Below are positions 35,069 to 43,013 of a DNA stretch of 64,000 nucleotides, piece after piece; the first letter of the stretch is position 1; each line of letters begins with the position of its first letter. Made by a program: the position numbers and the translations under genes. Below the pieces are notes generated by a model. That model did not search any database, was not told where the DNA came from, and saw only the letters and a list, made by a program, of their open reading frames with translations. Location: contig CAKQDU010000007.1 of the NCBI GenBank assembly GCA_934229625.1, positions 13,095 through 77,094 of the forward strand, in the 5' to 3' direction. This DNA comes from an uncultured Alphaproteobacteria bacterium. Its GTDB lineage: Bacteria; Pseudomonadota; Alphaproteobacteria; RF32; CAG-239.

Positions 35069-36318
35069 TATTTTTTGCCTTTCCGATTGCTGCTGATAAT
35101 ATCGCCGACCTGCGTTTTATGCGAAACTTTAACGCTGTTTGCCGGTTTGCCTTCTTCGGTTTTTACCGTTTCAGTTTGAGGTTGTTCTTCTTCAACCTCA
35201 ACGGCAATTTCCTCTACAGCAACATCAGGCTGTTCGTCGGATTTGAACCAGCTAAACCAACTGCTTGAAGTTTCATCTTCCTCTCTTTGAGGCTGCTCGT
35301 CGGATTTGAACCAGCTAAACCAGCTGCCGGAAGTTTCTTCTTTTACTTCTTCAGCTTCTTTTTTCGGAGTTTCCGCTTTGACTTCCGGCTGTTCGTCAGA
35401 TTTGAACCAGCTAAACCAGCTGCCGGAAGTTTCTTCTTTTACTTCTTCAGCTTCTTTTTTCGGAGTTTCCGCTTTGACTTCCGGCTGTTCGTCAGATTTG
35501 AACCAGTTAAACCAGCTGCTTGAAGTTTCTTCTTTTACTTCTTCAGCTTCTTTTTTCGGAGTTTCAGTTTTTTTCACCGGAGCTTTGTTGATTTTTTCCA
35601 TAACTTTAGAGGCCTTTGCCGTCCAAATGCCATCCGGATAATTGTTATGTAAAATTTTATAGTATCCGGCAGCATATTTATTCAAACCCAAAATGCCATA
35701 AATTTCTACCTGACGATATAAAGCTTCTTCTATTTGAACTGTGGTCTGATAATTTTCCAACACAACATTAAAACGATTCAAGGCTGATAAATAATTACCA
35801 TTATTCAAATAATAACGGCCGATAATCATCTCTTGTCCGGCTTTATAATCTTCTGTCAGATTAACTTTCTTACGAGCATCGGCGGCATATTCACTATTTG
35901 GAAACAGCATAATCAGACGATTAAACGCTTCTTCGGCTTTTTCTGTGTCAGCCTGGTCTTTATCGGCAGAAGAAATTTGATTATAGTAGCACATACCTTT
36001 CAGATAATACGCATACGCAACATCCTTATTGCCGGGATGATACTTTATAAAACGGTCAAGCGCCAAAACTGCATCATCGTAATCTTCATTTTTATAATAA
36101 GCATAGGCCCCCATCAGCTTGGCCTTTACCGCCCATTGCGAATAAGGATGTTCTATTTCCACCTGTTCAAATTCTTCGGCGGCTTTTTTATATTTTGTTT
36201 TTTGTAAATCATCAAAAGCGTTGTTATACAAATTTTCCACCGGCAAATCTGACGGCGCCTTATCGGCAGCGCATCCCGTCAACAATAAAGCAGCCAGCAC
36301 GCCATAAAATTTTTTCAT
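35068..36318 (-). CDS. bamD: outer-membrane assembly lipoprotein BamD with repetitive C-terminal extension
   Basis: 416 residues from the ATG at 36318. Lipobox LLTGC (Cys16 region), then TPR helices (about 30-245) as in BamD of the beta-barrel assembly machine. Typical BamD ends near residue 250; this one adds about 165 residues: 32-residue repeats (ETPKKEAEEVKEET plus SxSWFxWFKSDEQP), four SWF-WFKSDEQ units in all, then an acidic tail and a basic end. The repeats are almost identical at DNA level (96-bp period). The aromatic WFxWF motif every 32 residues might bind a partner. GG-rich start context is weak. Confidence 0.9.
   Translation of the reverse strand: MKKFYGVLAALLLTGCAADKAPSDLPVENLYNNAFDDLQKTKYKKAAEEFEQVEIEHPYSQWAVKAKLMGAYAYYKNEDYDDAVLALDRFIKYHPGNKDVAYAYYLKGMCYYNQISSADKDQADTEKAEEAFNRLIMLFPNSEYAADARKKVNLTEDYKAGQEMIIGRYYLNNGNYLSALNRFNVVLENYQTTVQIEEALYRQVEIYGILGLNKYAAGYYKILHNNYPDGIWTAKASKVMEKINKAPVKKTETPKKEAEEVKEETSSSWFNWFKSDEQPEVKAETPKKEAEEVKEETSGSWFSWFKSDEQPEVKAETPKKEAEEVKEETSGSWFSWFKSDEQPQREEDETSSSWFSWFKSDEQPDVAVEEIAVEVEEEQPQTETVKTEEGKPANSVKVSHKTQVGDIISSNRKGKK
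35235..35545 (-). repeat. 96-bp tandem repeats in bamD
   Basis: Identical GTTCGTCAGATTTGAACCAG starts occur at 35391 and 35487, with related copies near 35295 and 35238. The first three coding units (5' to 3' of the gene) share both halves; the last has only the WFxWF half. Confidence 0.9.
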
Positions 36319-36322
36319 ATTT

Positions 36323-37177
36323 TTATTCCTCAACTATTTGATAATTATCTGGTTCGGAAAACAATTTTTTCAATATTTCATTATTATGAAAATGTCCGCT
36401 TTTTTCGGCTGTAATATTAGCAATCAGACGATATCCGGATGTATACATATCACCTATGCAGTCCAAAACCTTATGATTTACCGCCTCATTGGCAACGCGG
36501 AATCCGCCTTCATTCAAGATTTTTTCTCCATCCAAAACAACAGCGTTTTCCAAACTACCGCCTTTAATCAAACCTATTGAACGCAGATAATCCACTTGAT
36601 ATTTTTCACAAAACGTGCGCGCCGGAGCAATTTTTTTGGCAAAAACATCTTCATTTATAACGCCGTCAAACTCCTGATGTCCGACAATCTTTGATGGAAA
36701 ATCAATCGTAAAATGAATATACAGTTCATCGCTTGGCTCTAAAACAACTTTAGCCCCTTTGCCATCATCAAACTCTACTTTACGCAAAACTTTAAGATAT
36801 TTGCGTTTGGCCGGCAATTCTTTTAGCGGAACATTTTTTAATTGTTCATAAAAAACTTTGGCGCTACCGTCCATAATCGGCGTTTCAGGATTGTTAAGCT
36901 CAATCCTCACATTATCAATCCCCAAAATATAGAGTGCGGCCATAATATGTTCTATGGTGCTGACTATCTCCTTTTGAGAATTACCTAAACAAGTGCAGTT
37001 CCGAGTATCGACAACCTGGTTATATTCAGCTCTAAATTCAGGTTTGTGCGGCAAATCAGAACGTACAAAAACAATACCGCTGTTGGCCTCGGCCGGATAA
37101 AAAATCATTTTTCCAGGCAGTCCGCTGTGCAAACCGATACCGTTAATTTCAAAAATCTCGCCCAAAGTTTTTTGCAT
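36323..37177 (-). CDS. lpxC: UDP-3-O-acyl-N-acetylglucosamine deacetylase
   Basis: 284 residues from the ATG at 37177, with TAGGAGA in front; further upstream in-frame codons run into the RNase P RNA gene. GIGLHSG, STIEHIMAALY (zinc-binding His) and NHKVLDCIGDMY (HKxxDxxGD) are the LpxC signatures. First committed step of lipid A synthesis. bamD follows after 4 bp. Confidence 0.97.
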   Translation of the reverse strand: MQKTLGEIFEINGIGLHSGLPGKMIFYPAEANSGIVFVRSDLPHKPEFRAEYNQVVDTRNCTCLGNSQKEIVSTIEHIMAALYILGIDNVRIELNNPETPIMDGSAKVFYEQLKNVPLKELPAKRKYLKVLRKVEFDDGKGAKVVLEPSDELYIHFTIDFPSKIVGHQEFDGVINEDVFAKKIAPARTFCEKYQVDYLRSIGLIKGGSLENAVVLDGEKILNEGGFRVANEAVNHKVLDCIGDMYTSGYRLIANITAEKSGHFHNNEILKKLFSEPDNYQIVEE

Positions 37178-37192
37178 AAATTTTCTCCTAAA

Positions 37193-37603
37193 AAGCGGAA
37201 GGCGACCTATAAGCCGAGTTCTGTACACTATTTGCTTTACCCGAAGGGCAAAGATTTGTGCGATAGCTATTCATCTGCGCCAAACGTTACCGCTTGGCTG
37301 GTGCGACCCACCTCTGGAGCGGAGCGGAAACCCTCCGTTGTCTTTGAACAAAATTCAAAGCCTCCTAATTTGGTCTTACATCAGATAGGGTTTACCTTGC
37401 CACAAACATTACTGCCTGTGCGGTGAGCTCTTACCTCGCCTTTTCAACCTTACCGGCATATAGCCGGCGGTAATTTTCTGCGGCACTTTCCCTTGGATTT
37501 CTCCAGCCGGACGTTATCCGGTATCTTGTTTCCGTGAAGCCCGGACTTTCCTCATCAATGGATTTTACATTCCCTGACGCAGCTATCCGGTCGCCTTTCC
37601 AAG
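37193..37603 (-). ncRNA. rnpB: RNase P RNA component
   Basis: About 410 nt, bacterial type A. On the minus strand the conserved GAGGAAAGTCCGGGCT core (CRI) lies near 37555-37540, GCCGCAGAAAATTACCGCC (CRII/III region) near 37485, and the 3' part has GGTGGGTCGCACCAGCC-like and AGAACTCGGCTTATAGG (CRV). The P1 helix pairs GGAAAGGCGACC (37600-37589) with GGTCGCCTTCC (37207-37197). A short T-run follows at 37195. It processes tRNA 5' ends with RnpA. Confidence 0.96.
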
Positions 37604-37660
37604 CCATAAGTTACCCTTTATTACAAATAAAATCAACGTTTTTTAAGGATTTTAACAACT

Positions 37661-37675
37661 TTAATTAAATTTTAA
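37661..37675. promoter_or_regulatory. possible CtrA-like site
   Basis: TTAA-N7-TTAA, the CtrA consensus spacing, 46 bp before the outer-membrane protein gene. The surroundings are very AT-rich, so it may be chance. Confidence 0.2.
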
Positions 37676-37721
37676 AGTTTTTAGCATAGGCTAAGGCCAG
37701 TTATTTTCAAAGGAGAAAACT

Positions 37722-38324
37722 ATGAACAAATTTATTTTAGCTTTGTTGGCAGGTACTTTTTTATGCTCCAACGCAATGGCTGACTGCAACGGTTTTTATT
37801 TGGGCGGCCGCGGCGGCATTGTTAAACATGATTATTCTAAAAAAGGTAACAGCGGTATCAATTCTGATGGTTTGTATAAAAACAAACTGATGCTGAGTGG
37901 CGCCTTAGGTTATCGTTATAACTATTTTCGTACAGAAGTTGAATATGTATGGCGCGATAAAAGCGAAAAGAAATATGTTGTAAGTCCTACATACAGCACA
38001 AAGTATAATTTCCGTTCATATTCTTATATGTTGAACGGCTATTTCGATTTTGCTCCGTACAGATGGTTCACTCCATACGTCAGCGCCGGTATCGGTTTAA
38101 CTAAATTGAAATATAAAGACGTTGACTCTGACGGTATGTCCGGCACAACAAACGGCAACTACAGTCCGACTCGTTTCACATGGTCTGTCGGCGGCGGTTT
38201 GAGTGTAAAAGTTACAAACCGTTTCAATGTTGACGCAGGTTATCGCTATTATGACATGGGTTCTATCAAACATGCGGATGTTACAGCTCATGAAATTTAT
38301 ACCGGTTTGCGTTACGTATTCTAA
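37722..38324 (+). CDS. outer-membrane beta-barrel protein (opacity/OmpA-type porin family)
   Basis: 200 residues. Signal peptide cleaved after AMA (1-20), then DCNGFYLGGRGG and alternating-residue beta strands ending in GLRYVF with a C-terminal Phe, a signal for BamA. This matches eight-strand surface antigen/opacity barrels. AAAGGAG precedes the start. Probably abundant, as it has its own terminator. Confidence 0.88.
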   Translation: MNKFILALLAGTFLCSNAMADCNGFYLGGRGGIVKHDYSKKGNSGINSDGLYKNKLMLSGALGYRYNYFRTEVEYVWRDKSEKKYVVSPTYSTKYNFRSYSYMLNGYFDFAPYRWFTPYVSAGIGLTKLKYKDVDSDGMSGTTNGNYSPTRFTWSVGGGLSVKVTNRFNVDAGYRYYDMGSIKHADVTAHEIYTGLRYVF

Positions 38325-38342
38325 CGTTTAACTAAAAATCAC

Positions 38343-38371
38343 AAAGCCGCTGCTTATTAGCGGCTTTTTTT
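38343..38371 (+). terminator. intrinsic terminator after the outer-membrane protein gene
   Basis: AAAGCCGCT pairs with AGCGGCTTT, followed by T-run. Confidence 0.9.
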
Positions 38372-38389
38372 CTACTAAGGAGATTCTAT

Positions 38390-39739
38390 ATGTCTGACAA
38401 ACTTTTTGGAACCGATGGTATTCGAGGCGTTGCCAATACCTATCCTTTAACTATTGACTTCTGCAGCCGCTTAGCCGTTGCTTTGAGCCAAACAATTTGC
38501 ACAAAACGGCGGATGGTCGCCATTGCCCGCGATACCCGTATTTCGGGAGACATGCTGTTTAACGCTCTGAGCGCAGGGTTTACCTCTCAGGGAATAGATG
38601 TTGTGAATTTGGGAATCATTCCGACTCCGCTTTGCACCACGGCAACTCCAAATTTAGGAGTTGACATGAGCATAATGATTACCGCCTCGCACAACCCTTA
38701 TCGCGACAACGGTCTAAAACTGATTACGGAAAACGGCGATAAATTTTCGGACGAACAATCTCACATTATAGAAGAGCTATTGGCTAAAGATGTTGCGCCA
38801 ACCTATAATCCGGAAAAAATCGGACGCATAATTAAAAACGAATCGGTTATACCTGCTTATCTACAGACTCTGCATAAAATTGCTCCGGACGGTGCTTTGC
38901 GCGGCATGAAAATTGTTATAGACTCAGCTAACGGCGCTTTTTCTGAAATTATGCCGCAAGTTTACCGCAATTTAGGCGCAGAAATAATTAGTCTTGCCGA
39001 CCGACCAAACGGCACAAACATCAATCAGGATTGTGGCTCGCAACACACAGAAAAACTTTGTCAAACCGTTGTAGAAAGCCAAAGTCAGCTTGGTATTGCC
39101 GTCGATGGCGATGGTGACCGCATTATTGTTTGCGATGAAAAAGGATTGCGCCTTAACGGCGACCAGATTATCGCCTATTTGGCGACCTATTTTAAGCAGC
39201 ATAACTTATTAAAAAACAATGCCGCCGTTGCCACAATCTATTCCAATTTAGGTTTGGGACACTATCTTAAATCTATCGGCATAGACTATTATACTTCTGC
39301 CGTAGGTGAACGATATGTCATTGAAAAAATGCGTGAAACCGGAGCTAATATCGGCGGTGAAGAATCCGGACACATGGTTCTTTCGGATTATTCATTAACC
39401 GGCGACGCTTTGCTGGCGTCTTTGGTTATCTGTCTCGGCATTAAAGAAAGCGGTAAAAAAATGAGCGAAATTTTTCCGGTGTTTGAACCATATCCGACAG
39501 CTGCCCACAACCTGCGCTTTGCTTCTAAAGACGAGGTCGCCGCTTTAATGGAAAAAGCTGAATTTAAAACTTGCTTGGAAGAATCTAAAGACGCTTTGAA
39601 AAATCATGGTTCGCTGATTGTGCGAAAGTCCGGAACAGAACCTGTTATGCGCTTGAAAATTGAAGATAAAAGTCAAGAACTGGTTAATCAAATTTCTGAA
39701 AAAATGTTAAATTGCATCAAAAAATTATCACAGAATTAA
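38390..39739 (+). CDS. glmM: phosphoglucosamine mutase
   Basis: 449 residues. FGTDGIRGVAN start, active-site serine in TASHNPYRDNG, metal-binding DGDGDR and sugar-binding GGEESGH, phosphate-binding RKSGTEPVMR. Converts glucosamine-6-phosphate to glucosamine-1-phosphate on the way to UDP-GlcNAc, which feeds peptidoglycan and lipid A. AAGGAG is upstream. Confidence 0.97.
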   Translation: MSDKLFGTDGIRGVANTYPLTIDFCSRLAVALSQTICTKRRMVAIARDTRISGDMLFNALSAGFTSQGIDVVNLGIIPTPLCTTATPNLGVDMSIMITASHNPYRDNGLKLITENGDKFSDEQSHIIEELLAKDVAPTYNPEKIGRIIKNESVIPAYLQTLHKIAPDGALRGMKIVIDSANGAFSEIMPQVYRNLGAEIISLADRPNGTNINQDCGSQHTEKLCQTVVESQSQLGIAVDGDGDRIIVCDEKGLRLNGDQIIAYLATYFKQHNLLKNNAAVATIYSNLGLGHYLKSIGIDYYTSAVGERYVIEKMRETGANIGGEESGHMVLSDYSLTGDALLASLVICLGIKESGKKMSEIFPVFEPYPTAAHNLRFASKDEVAALMEKAEFKTCLEESKDALKNHGSLIVRKSGTEPVMRLKIEDKSQELVNQISEKMLNCIKKLSQN

Positions 39740-39789
39740 AGATTCTTTTAATAACTGAGATTCTATATTTTTGATAAAGGAGACAAATA

Positions 39790-40188
39790 ATGATAAAAGG
39801 ATTTATTGCTTTATTTACTACGGGAATTATGTTTAATCCGTTGGCTTGGCTAGGCATAGGCTCCGGCATATATTTGATGCTGAACGGTCAAAAACTTGAA
39901 GTTTTTGCCATAGCGCAAGACTGGAGATATCATGCAGGTTTATTGCTGGTTATCGCCCTATACACACTCATATTCAAACGTTCCTACTATTCCGGCGCAA
40001 CAAAGATAAATTGGGGAGCAACCATAAAAGGAATTTTCGGCAACTATTTCTATACTTTATTTATAGCGGCTGTAACCTGTCTGTGTTTTATCGGCTATAA
40101 TATGGGGACAGACGGCTCTATTCAGCAAAGCATCCGCGGTAATAAAAATGTCCGCATTTTGCAAAATGAAGCGACCAGACCTTATTAA
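39790..40188 (+). CDS. membrane protein, hypothetical
   Basis: 132 residues with three hydrophobic segments (about 2-27, 43-62 and 82-105) and a polar C-terminus. No family recognised. AAAGGAG precedes the ATG 50 bp after glmM, so co-transcription is likely. Confidence 0.75.
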   Translation: MIKGFIALFTTGIMFNPLAWLGIGSGIYLMLNGQKLEVFAIAQDWRYHAGLLLVIALYTLIFKRSYYSGATKINWGATIKGIFGNYFYTLFIAAVTCLCFIGYNMGTDGSIQQSIRGNKNVRILQNEATRPY

Positions 40189-40204
40189 AACAATAAACAT
40201 AACA

Positions 40205-40242
40205 AAAAAATACCGAAGCACTAAAGCCTCGGTATTTTTTTA
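40205..40242. terminator. bidirectional terminator between the 39790 gene and ctrA
   Basis: A-run, TACCGA, loop, TCGGTA, T-run: works for both converging genes. Confidence 0.85.
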
Positions 40243-40256
40243 TTTATATTGCGCAA

Positions 40257-40946
40257 TCAGTTATTTTTTTCATCTGGGTCGCGCAAAACATAACCGCGTC
40301 CCCAAACAGTTTCAATATAATTTTTACCACCTGAAGCACGTTCCAATTTTTTACGCAGTTTACAAATGAAAACGTCAATAATCTTCAATTCAGGTTCATC
40401 TATGCCGCCGTATAGGTGATTTAGAAACTGGTCTTTATTCAGAGTAGCACCCTTACGCAAAGAAAGCAGCTCCATAATACCATACTCTTTACCGGTCAAA
40501 TGCAATGTTTTGCCATTTACCGTAACGGTTTGAGTATCCAAATCAATCTGCACATCTCCAGTGCGGATAATAGAGTTTGAATGCCCTTTAGAACGTCTGA
40601 CCACAGCCTGAATACGAGCCAACAACTCAGACTTGTCAAAAGGCTTTGTCAGATAGTCATCTGCACCATAACCCAATCCCTTAACTTTTTTATCAGGTTC
40701 TGACAAACCGGATAAAATCAGCACCGGAGTATTGATTTTTGCACCGCGCAGATTTTTCAAAACTTCATAACCATTCATATCCGGCAGCATCAAATCCAAT
40801 ATGATGATGTCATAATCATACAGCTTGGCAATATCCAAACCATCTTCACCCAAATCGGTGGAATCTACCACCATGCCTTCTTTTTTAAGCATTGTTTCAA
40901 TGCTTTGTGAAACAGCATAATCATCTTCGACTAAAAGAACTCTCAT
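40257..40946 (-). CDS. ctrA: cell-cycle response regulator CtrA
   Basis: 229 residues. N-terminus [20 protein letters not shown], phospho-acceptor Asp in [24 protein letters not shown], and a winged-helix domain with [19 protein letters not shown] and [14 protein letters not shown] are diagnostic for CtrA. In Caulobacter it controls replication start, division, flagella and pili. Its phosphate source via ChpT is also in this window. A 16-bp palindrome with TTAAC ends lies upstream and may be an autoregulation site. Confidence 0.96.
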   Translation of the reverse strand: MRVLLVEDDYAVSQSIETMLKKEGMVVDSTDLGEDGLDIAKLYDYDIIILDLMLPDMNGYEVLKNLRGAKINTPVLILSGLSEPDKKVKGLGYGADDYLTKPFDKSELLARIQAVVRRSKGHSNSIIRTGDVQIDLDTQTVTVNGKTLHLTGKEYGIMELLSLRKGATLNKDQFLNHLYGGIDEPELKIIDVFICKLRKKLERASGGKNYIETVWGRGYVLRDPDEKNN

Positions 40947-41024
40947 ATTTGCCCGCCTTTCGCAAAAAAAATTCTTATCTAATGTTTTGAGTCTAATAGG
41001 ATTTTATAAAAATTAAAAGAATTT

Positions 41025-41040
41025 GTTAATAATTATTAAC
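41025..41040. promoter_or_regulatory. 16-bp perfect palindrome between ctrA and sodB
   Basis: GTTAATAATTATTAAC reads the same on both strands. It lies about 80 bp before each of the divergent starts (ctrA 40946, sodB 41121). Its ends are CtrA half-sites (TTAAC), but spacing is N6 rather than the usual N7. Confidence 0.5.
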
Positions 41041-41120
41041 AGCCTTATATTTTTTTATACATCTTGCAAGTTTTGCTAAAAATGCTTATCTTGAGTTTGT
41101 TATAACAAAGGAGTATAAAA

Positions 41121-41708
41121 ATGATAAAGCTTATGGAACTTCCCTATAATTCTGATGCCTTAGAGCCTTATATCAGCCGGCAAACCGTTGGTTTTCATTA
41201 TTTTAAACACCATAAAGGCTATGTCGAAAAACTCAATAAACTGATTGCCGGCACGCAGTTTGAAACCATGACGCTGGAAGAAATTGTTATTGCGGCTCAC
41301 AAAAAAAACGAATATTTGGATATTTACAATAATGCGGCACAAGTTTGGAATCATAATTTTTACTGGCAGTCGCTTAATCCGAACGGCGGCGAGCCAAACA
41401 AAAAGCTGCTGGAAAAAATAGAAGGAACTTTCGGCTCGTTTAATGACTTTAAAGACACTATGCGGCAAAAAGCTTTGGAACAATTCGGCAGCGGCTGGGC
41501 GTGGCTGGCTGAAGACAGCAATGGCAATCTTTTGTGCTACAACACCAGCAACGCCGATAACCCGTTGATTTTCGGGCATACACCGCTTTTGACTATTGAT
41601 GTGTGGGAGCATGCTTATTATTTGGACAGTCAGAATATGCGGGTTGATTATGTTAATAAGGTACTGGATAATTTACTTAATTGGCAAAATCTTAAAGCTT
41701 ATGAATAA
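41121..41708 (+). CDS. sodB: superoxide dismutase, Fe/Mn type
   Basis: 195 residues. Metal ligands are in GFHYFKHHKGYV (His), NNAAQVWNHNFYW (His) and LLTIDVWEHAYYLD (Asp and His); GSGWAWL is conserved. The FYWQSL and GSGWAWLAEDSNG contexts favour the iron form. It removes superoxide in the cytoplasm, which argues for some oxygen exposure. AAAGGAG precedes the ATG. Confidence 0.95.
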   Translation: MIKLMELPYNSDALEPYISRQTVGFHYFKHHKGYVEKLNKLIAGTQFETMTLEEIVIAAHKKNEYLDIYNNAAQVWNHNFYWQSLNPNGGEPNKKLLEKIEGTFGSFNDFKDTMRQKALEQFGSGWAWLAEDSNGNLLCYNTSNADNPLIFGHTPLLTIDVWEHAYYLDSQNMRVDYVNKVLDNLLNWQNLKAYE

Positions 41709-41763
41709 AAAAGTCTTGCATTATACAATAAAATAGGCTAAAAGTGGGACACATTAAAAATAT

Positions 41764-41839
41764 GGTCCCATCGTCTAGTGGCCCAGGACGCGGCCCTCTC
41801 AAGGCTAAAACACGAGTTCAAATCTCGTTGGGACCACCA
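41764..41839 (+). tRNA. tRNA-Glu (CTC)
   Basis: Acceptor GGTCCCA/TGGGACC, then discriminator A and encoded CCA. D-arm GTCTAGTGGCCCAGGAC is typical of tRNA-Glu. The anticodon loop is CTCTCAA, anticodon CTC; the T-arm is CGAG-TTCAAAT-CTCG. The lowest anticodon-stem pair (C-A) is a mismatch. Confidence 0.93.
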
Positions 41840-41845
41840 ACAACA

Positions 41846-41879
41846 AAAAAGCTCACCTTTTTAGGCGGGCTTTTTTTTT
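41846..41879 (+). terminator. intrinsic terminator after tRNA-Glu
   Basis: AAAGCTCACCT with AGGCGGGCTTT (one G-T pair and one mismatch), followed by T8. Confidence 0.75.
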
Positions 41880-41978
41880 ATTATTTACGGTGTCCCCGAG
41901 AATTGAACTCGTAGAGTCAAGCAGTAAGCCGGAAAAAATAAATTTAAAAAAATTTACAGTCATTTTTATTATCTAATT

Positions 41979-42722
41979 CTAAAAAATAATCGTTAATGCG
42001 CATCTCCCTGTTTTATTACAAGAATTACACATAGATTTCATCTGCTGCAAAGTCATTGTACTTATACATTTACGACCGGAATTGCAAAATTCTTTACCAT
42101 AATAATACCCAGAACCTCCGGCCAATATAGTACCTGTTATTGTATAAGATAACGGAAATACAATTTTATCCAAAATATCAAAACATACTTTATCATTAAA
42201 ATCAGCTGCAATTTCTTTACCGCTTTCATCTTTTTTCAACCCTCCGAAGATAAAATCAATAATAATTCCAGACTGTTCCGGACTATCATCATTTATATTA
42301 GATCTTCTTGAACGATAATATGGACCGACAAAATTTCCGCATTCGTCCTGCATATAATGAAATGAAAATTTTTTCCATGTCTTTGGCACCAAATTTAATG
42401 AAAACGATGTATCTACTAACGATATATCTACTAAAGAAATCGTTTCTTCCAAAGATTTTTGCAAATTTTGCTTATGCTCCAACAAACCAAAAATCAAATT
42501 ATTATATTCATTTATGATTTTATCAATTTTCCACATTTCCATCGCTTTTGAATATCCAGCGATACCGCCTACGCTTAGCACTCCAACAATGGCAAGTACG
42601 CCCAGCATTTCTATCATTGACCGACCGACAGAGCAAATGTCATTGCGAGGAGTGTTACGACGAAGCAATCCAAACCCCTCGCCCCTGCTATTTCCTTTAA
42701 AAAATTCTATACCCTTAAACAT
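41979..42722 (-). CDS. prepilin-like secreted protein, paralog 2, with palindromic insert
   Basis: 247 residues from the ATG at 42722, where GAGGAGG stands nine bases upstream. The leader (1-34) is long, MFKGIEFFKG...GFGLLRRNTPRND, and ends CSVG before RSMIEMLGVLAIVGVLS, the prepilin motif. Residues about 17-31 come from a palindromic repeat (42639-42671). The C-terminus repeats the family cysteine pattern (FCNSGRKCISTMTL...MCNSCNKTGRCAL). The gene is preceded by the inverted-repeat leader also found at 15575, and is the last gene before the tRNA-Glu locus. Function unknown; pilus-like or secretion pseudopilin role inferred. Confidence 0.8.
   Translation of the reverse strand: MFKGIEFFKGNSRGEGFGLLRRNTPRNDICSVGRSMIEMLGVLAIVGVLSVGGIAGYSKAMEMWKIDKIINEYNNLIFGLLEHKQNLQKSLEETISLVDISLVDTSFSLNLVPKTWKKFSFHYMQDECGNFVGPYYRSRRSNINDDSPEQSGIIIDFIFGGLKKDESGKEIAADFNDKVCFDILDKIVFPLSYTITGTILAGGSGYYYGKEFCNSGRKCISTMTLQQMKSMCNSCNKTGRCALTIIF
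42639..42671. repeat. palindromic repeat inside prepilin-like gene 2
   Basis: GTCATTGCGAGG ... CGAAGCAATCC: ATTGC/GCAAT arms. In the gene's frame it encodes GLLRRNTPRND. A related copy lies in the neighbouring gene at 43175. Confidence 0.8.
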
Positions 42723-42737
42723 CTTATTCCTCCTCAA

Positions 42738-42915
42738 GTGTGTAAAAAAAACGACCGTTATTTTTACACAGCGAAACAAACAGCAATAAAATGTTGTAAA
42801 AACAGTAAAAAACATCGTAAATATAAAAAGTTCTTGCAAATTCCGACAACCTTTGCTAGACTACAAAAAACAGCCTAAAAACTGTCCATTTTAAACGGTC
42901 GTTTTTTTTACACAC
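42738..42915 (-). repeat. 178-bp leader element with 22-bp perfect inverted repeats, copy 2
   Basis: Arms 42738-42759 and 42894-42915 are perfect reverse complements (GTGTGTA, A8, CGACCGTT). See copy 1 at 15575: both arms and flanks match, the centre differs. On the mRNA the second arm gives AACGGTCG-T8 and then GAGGAGG, so the long-range stem can act both as terminator and as a fold next to the ribosome binding site. Confidence 0.8.
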
Positions 42916-42947
42916 TTTCGACCATAATAACGCTTTGATTTTTCCGG

Positions 42948-42975
42948 TTGACTTATGGCGTGAGGCTGTTATAAA
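42948..42975 (+). promoter_or_regulatory. candidate promoter of prepilin-like gene 3
   Basis: TTGACT (42948-42953), 16-bp spacer, TATAAA (42970-42975). The start codon follows at 43014 with AGAGGA upstream. It lies just outside the inverted-repeat leader of the divergent gene. Confidence 0.55.
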
Positions 42976-43013
42976 ATTGGAATGTAAACAACATAATTTT
43001 AGAGGAAAGAAAG

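Noticed and set aside
35287..35641. Long plus-strand open frames opposite the bamD repeats
   Set aside because: They are mirror frames of the tandem repeats in bamD, with no start signals.
41885..41935. GTGTCCCCGAGAATTGAACTCGTAGAGTC looks like the reverse of a tRNA T-arm
   Set aside because: Only T-arm-like bases are seen; no acceptor or anticodon arm could be built. It may be a remnant of a tRNA end, but this cannot be supported.
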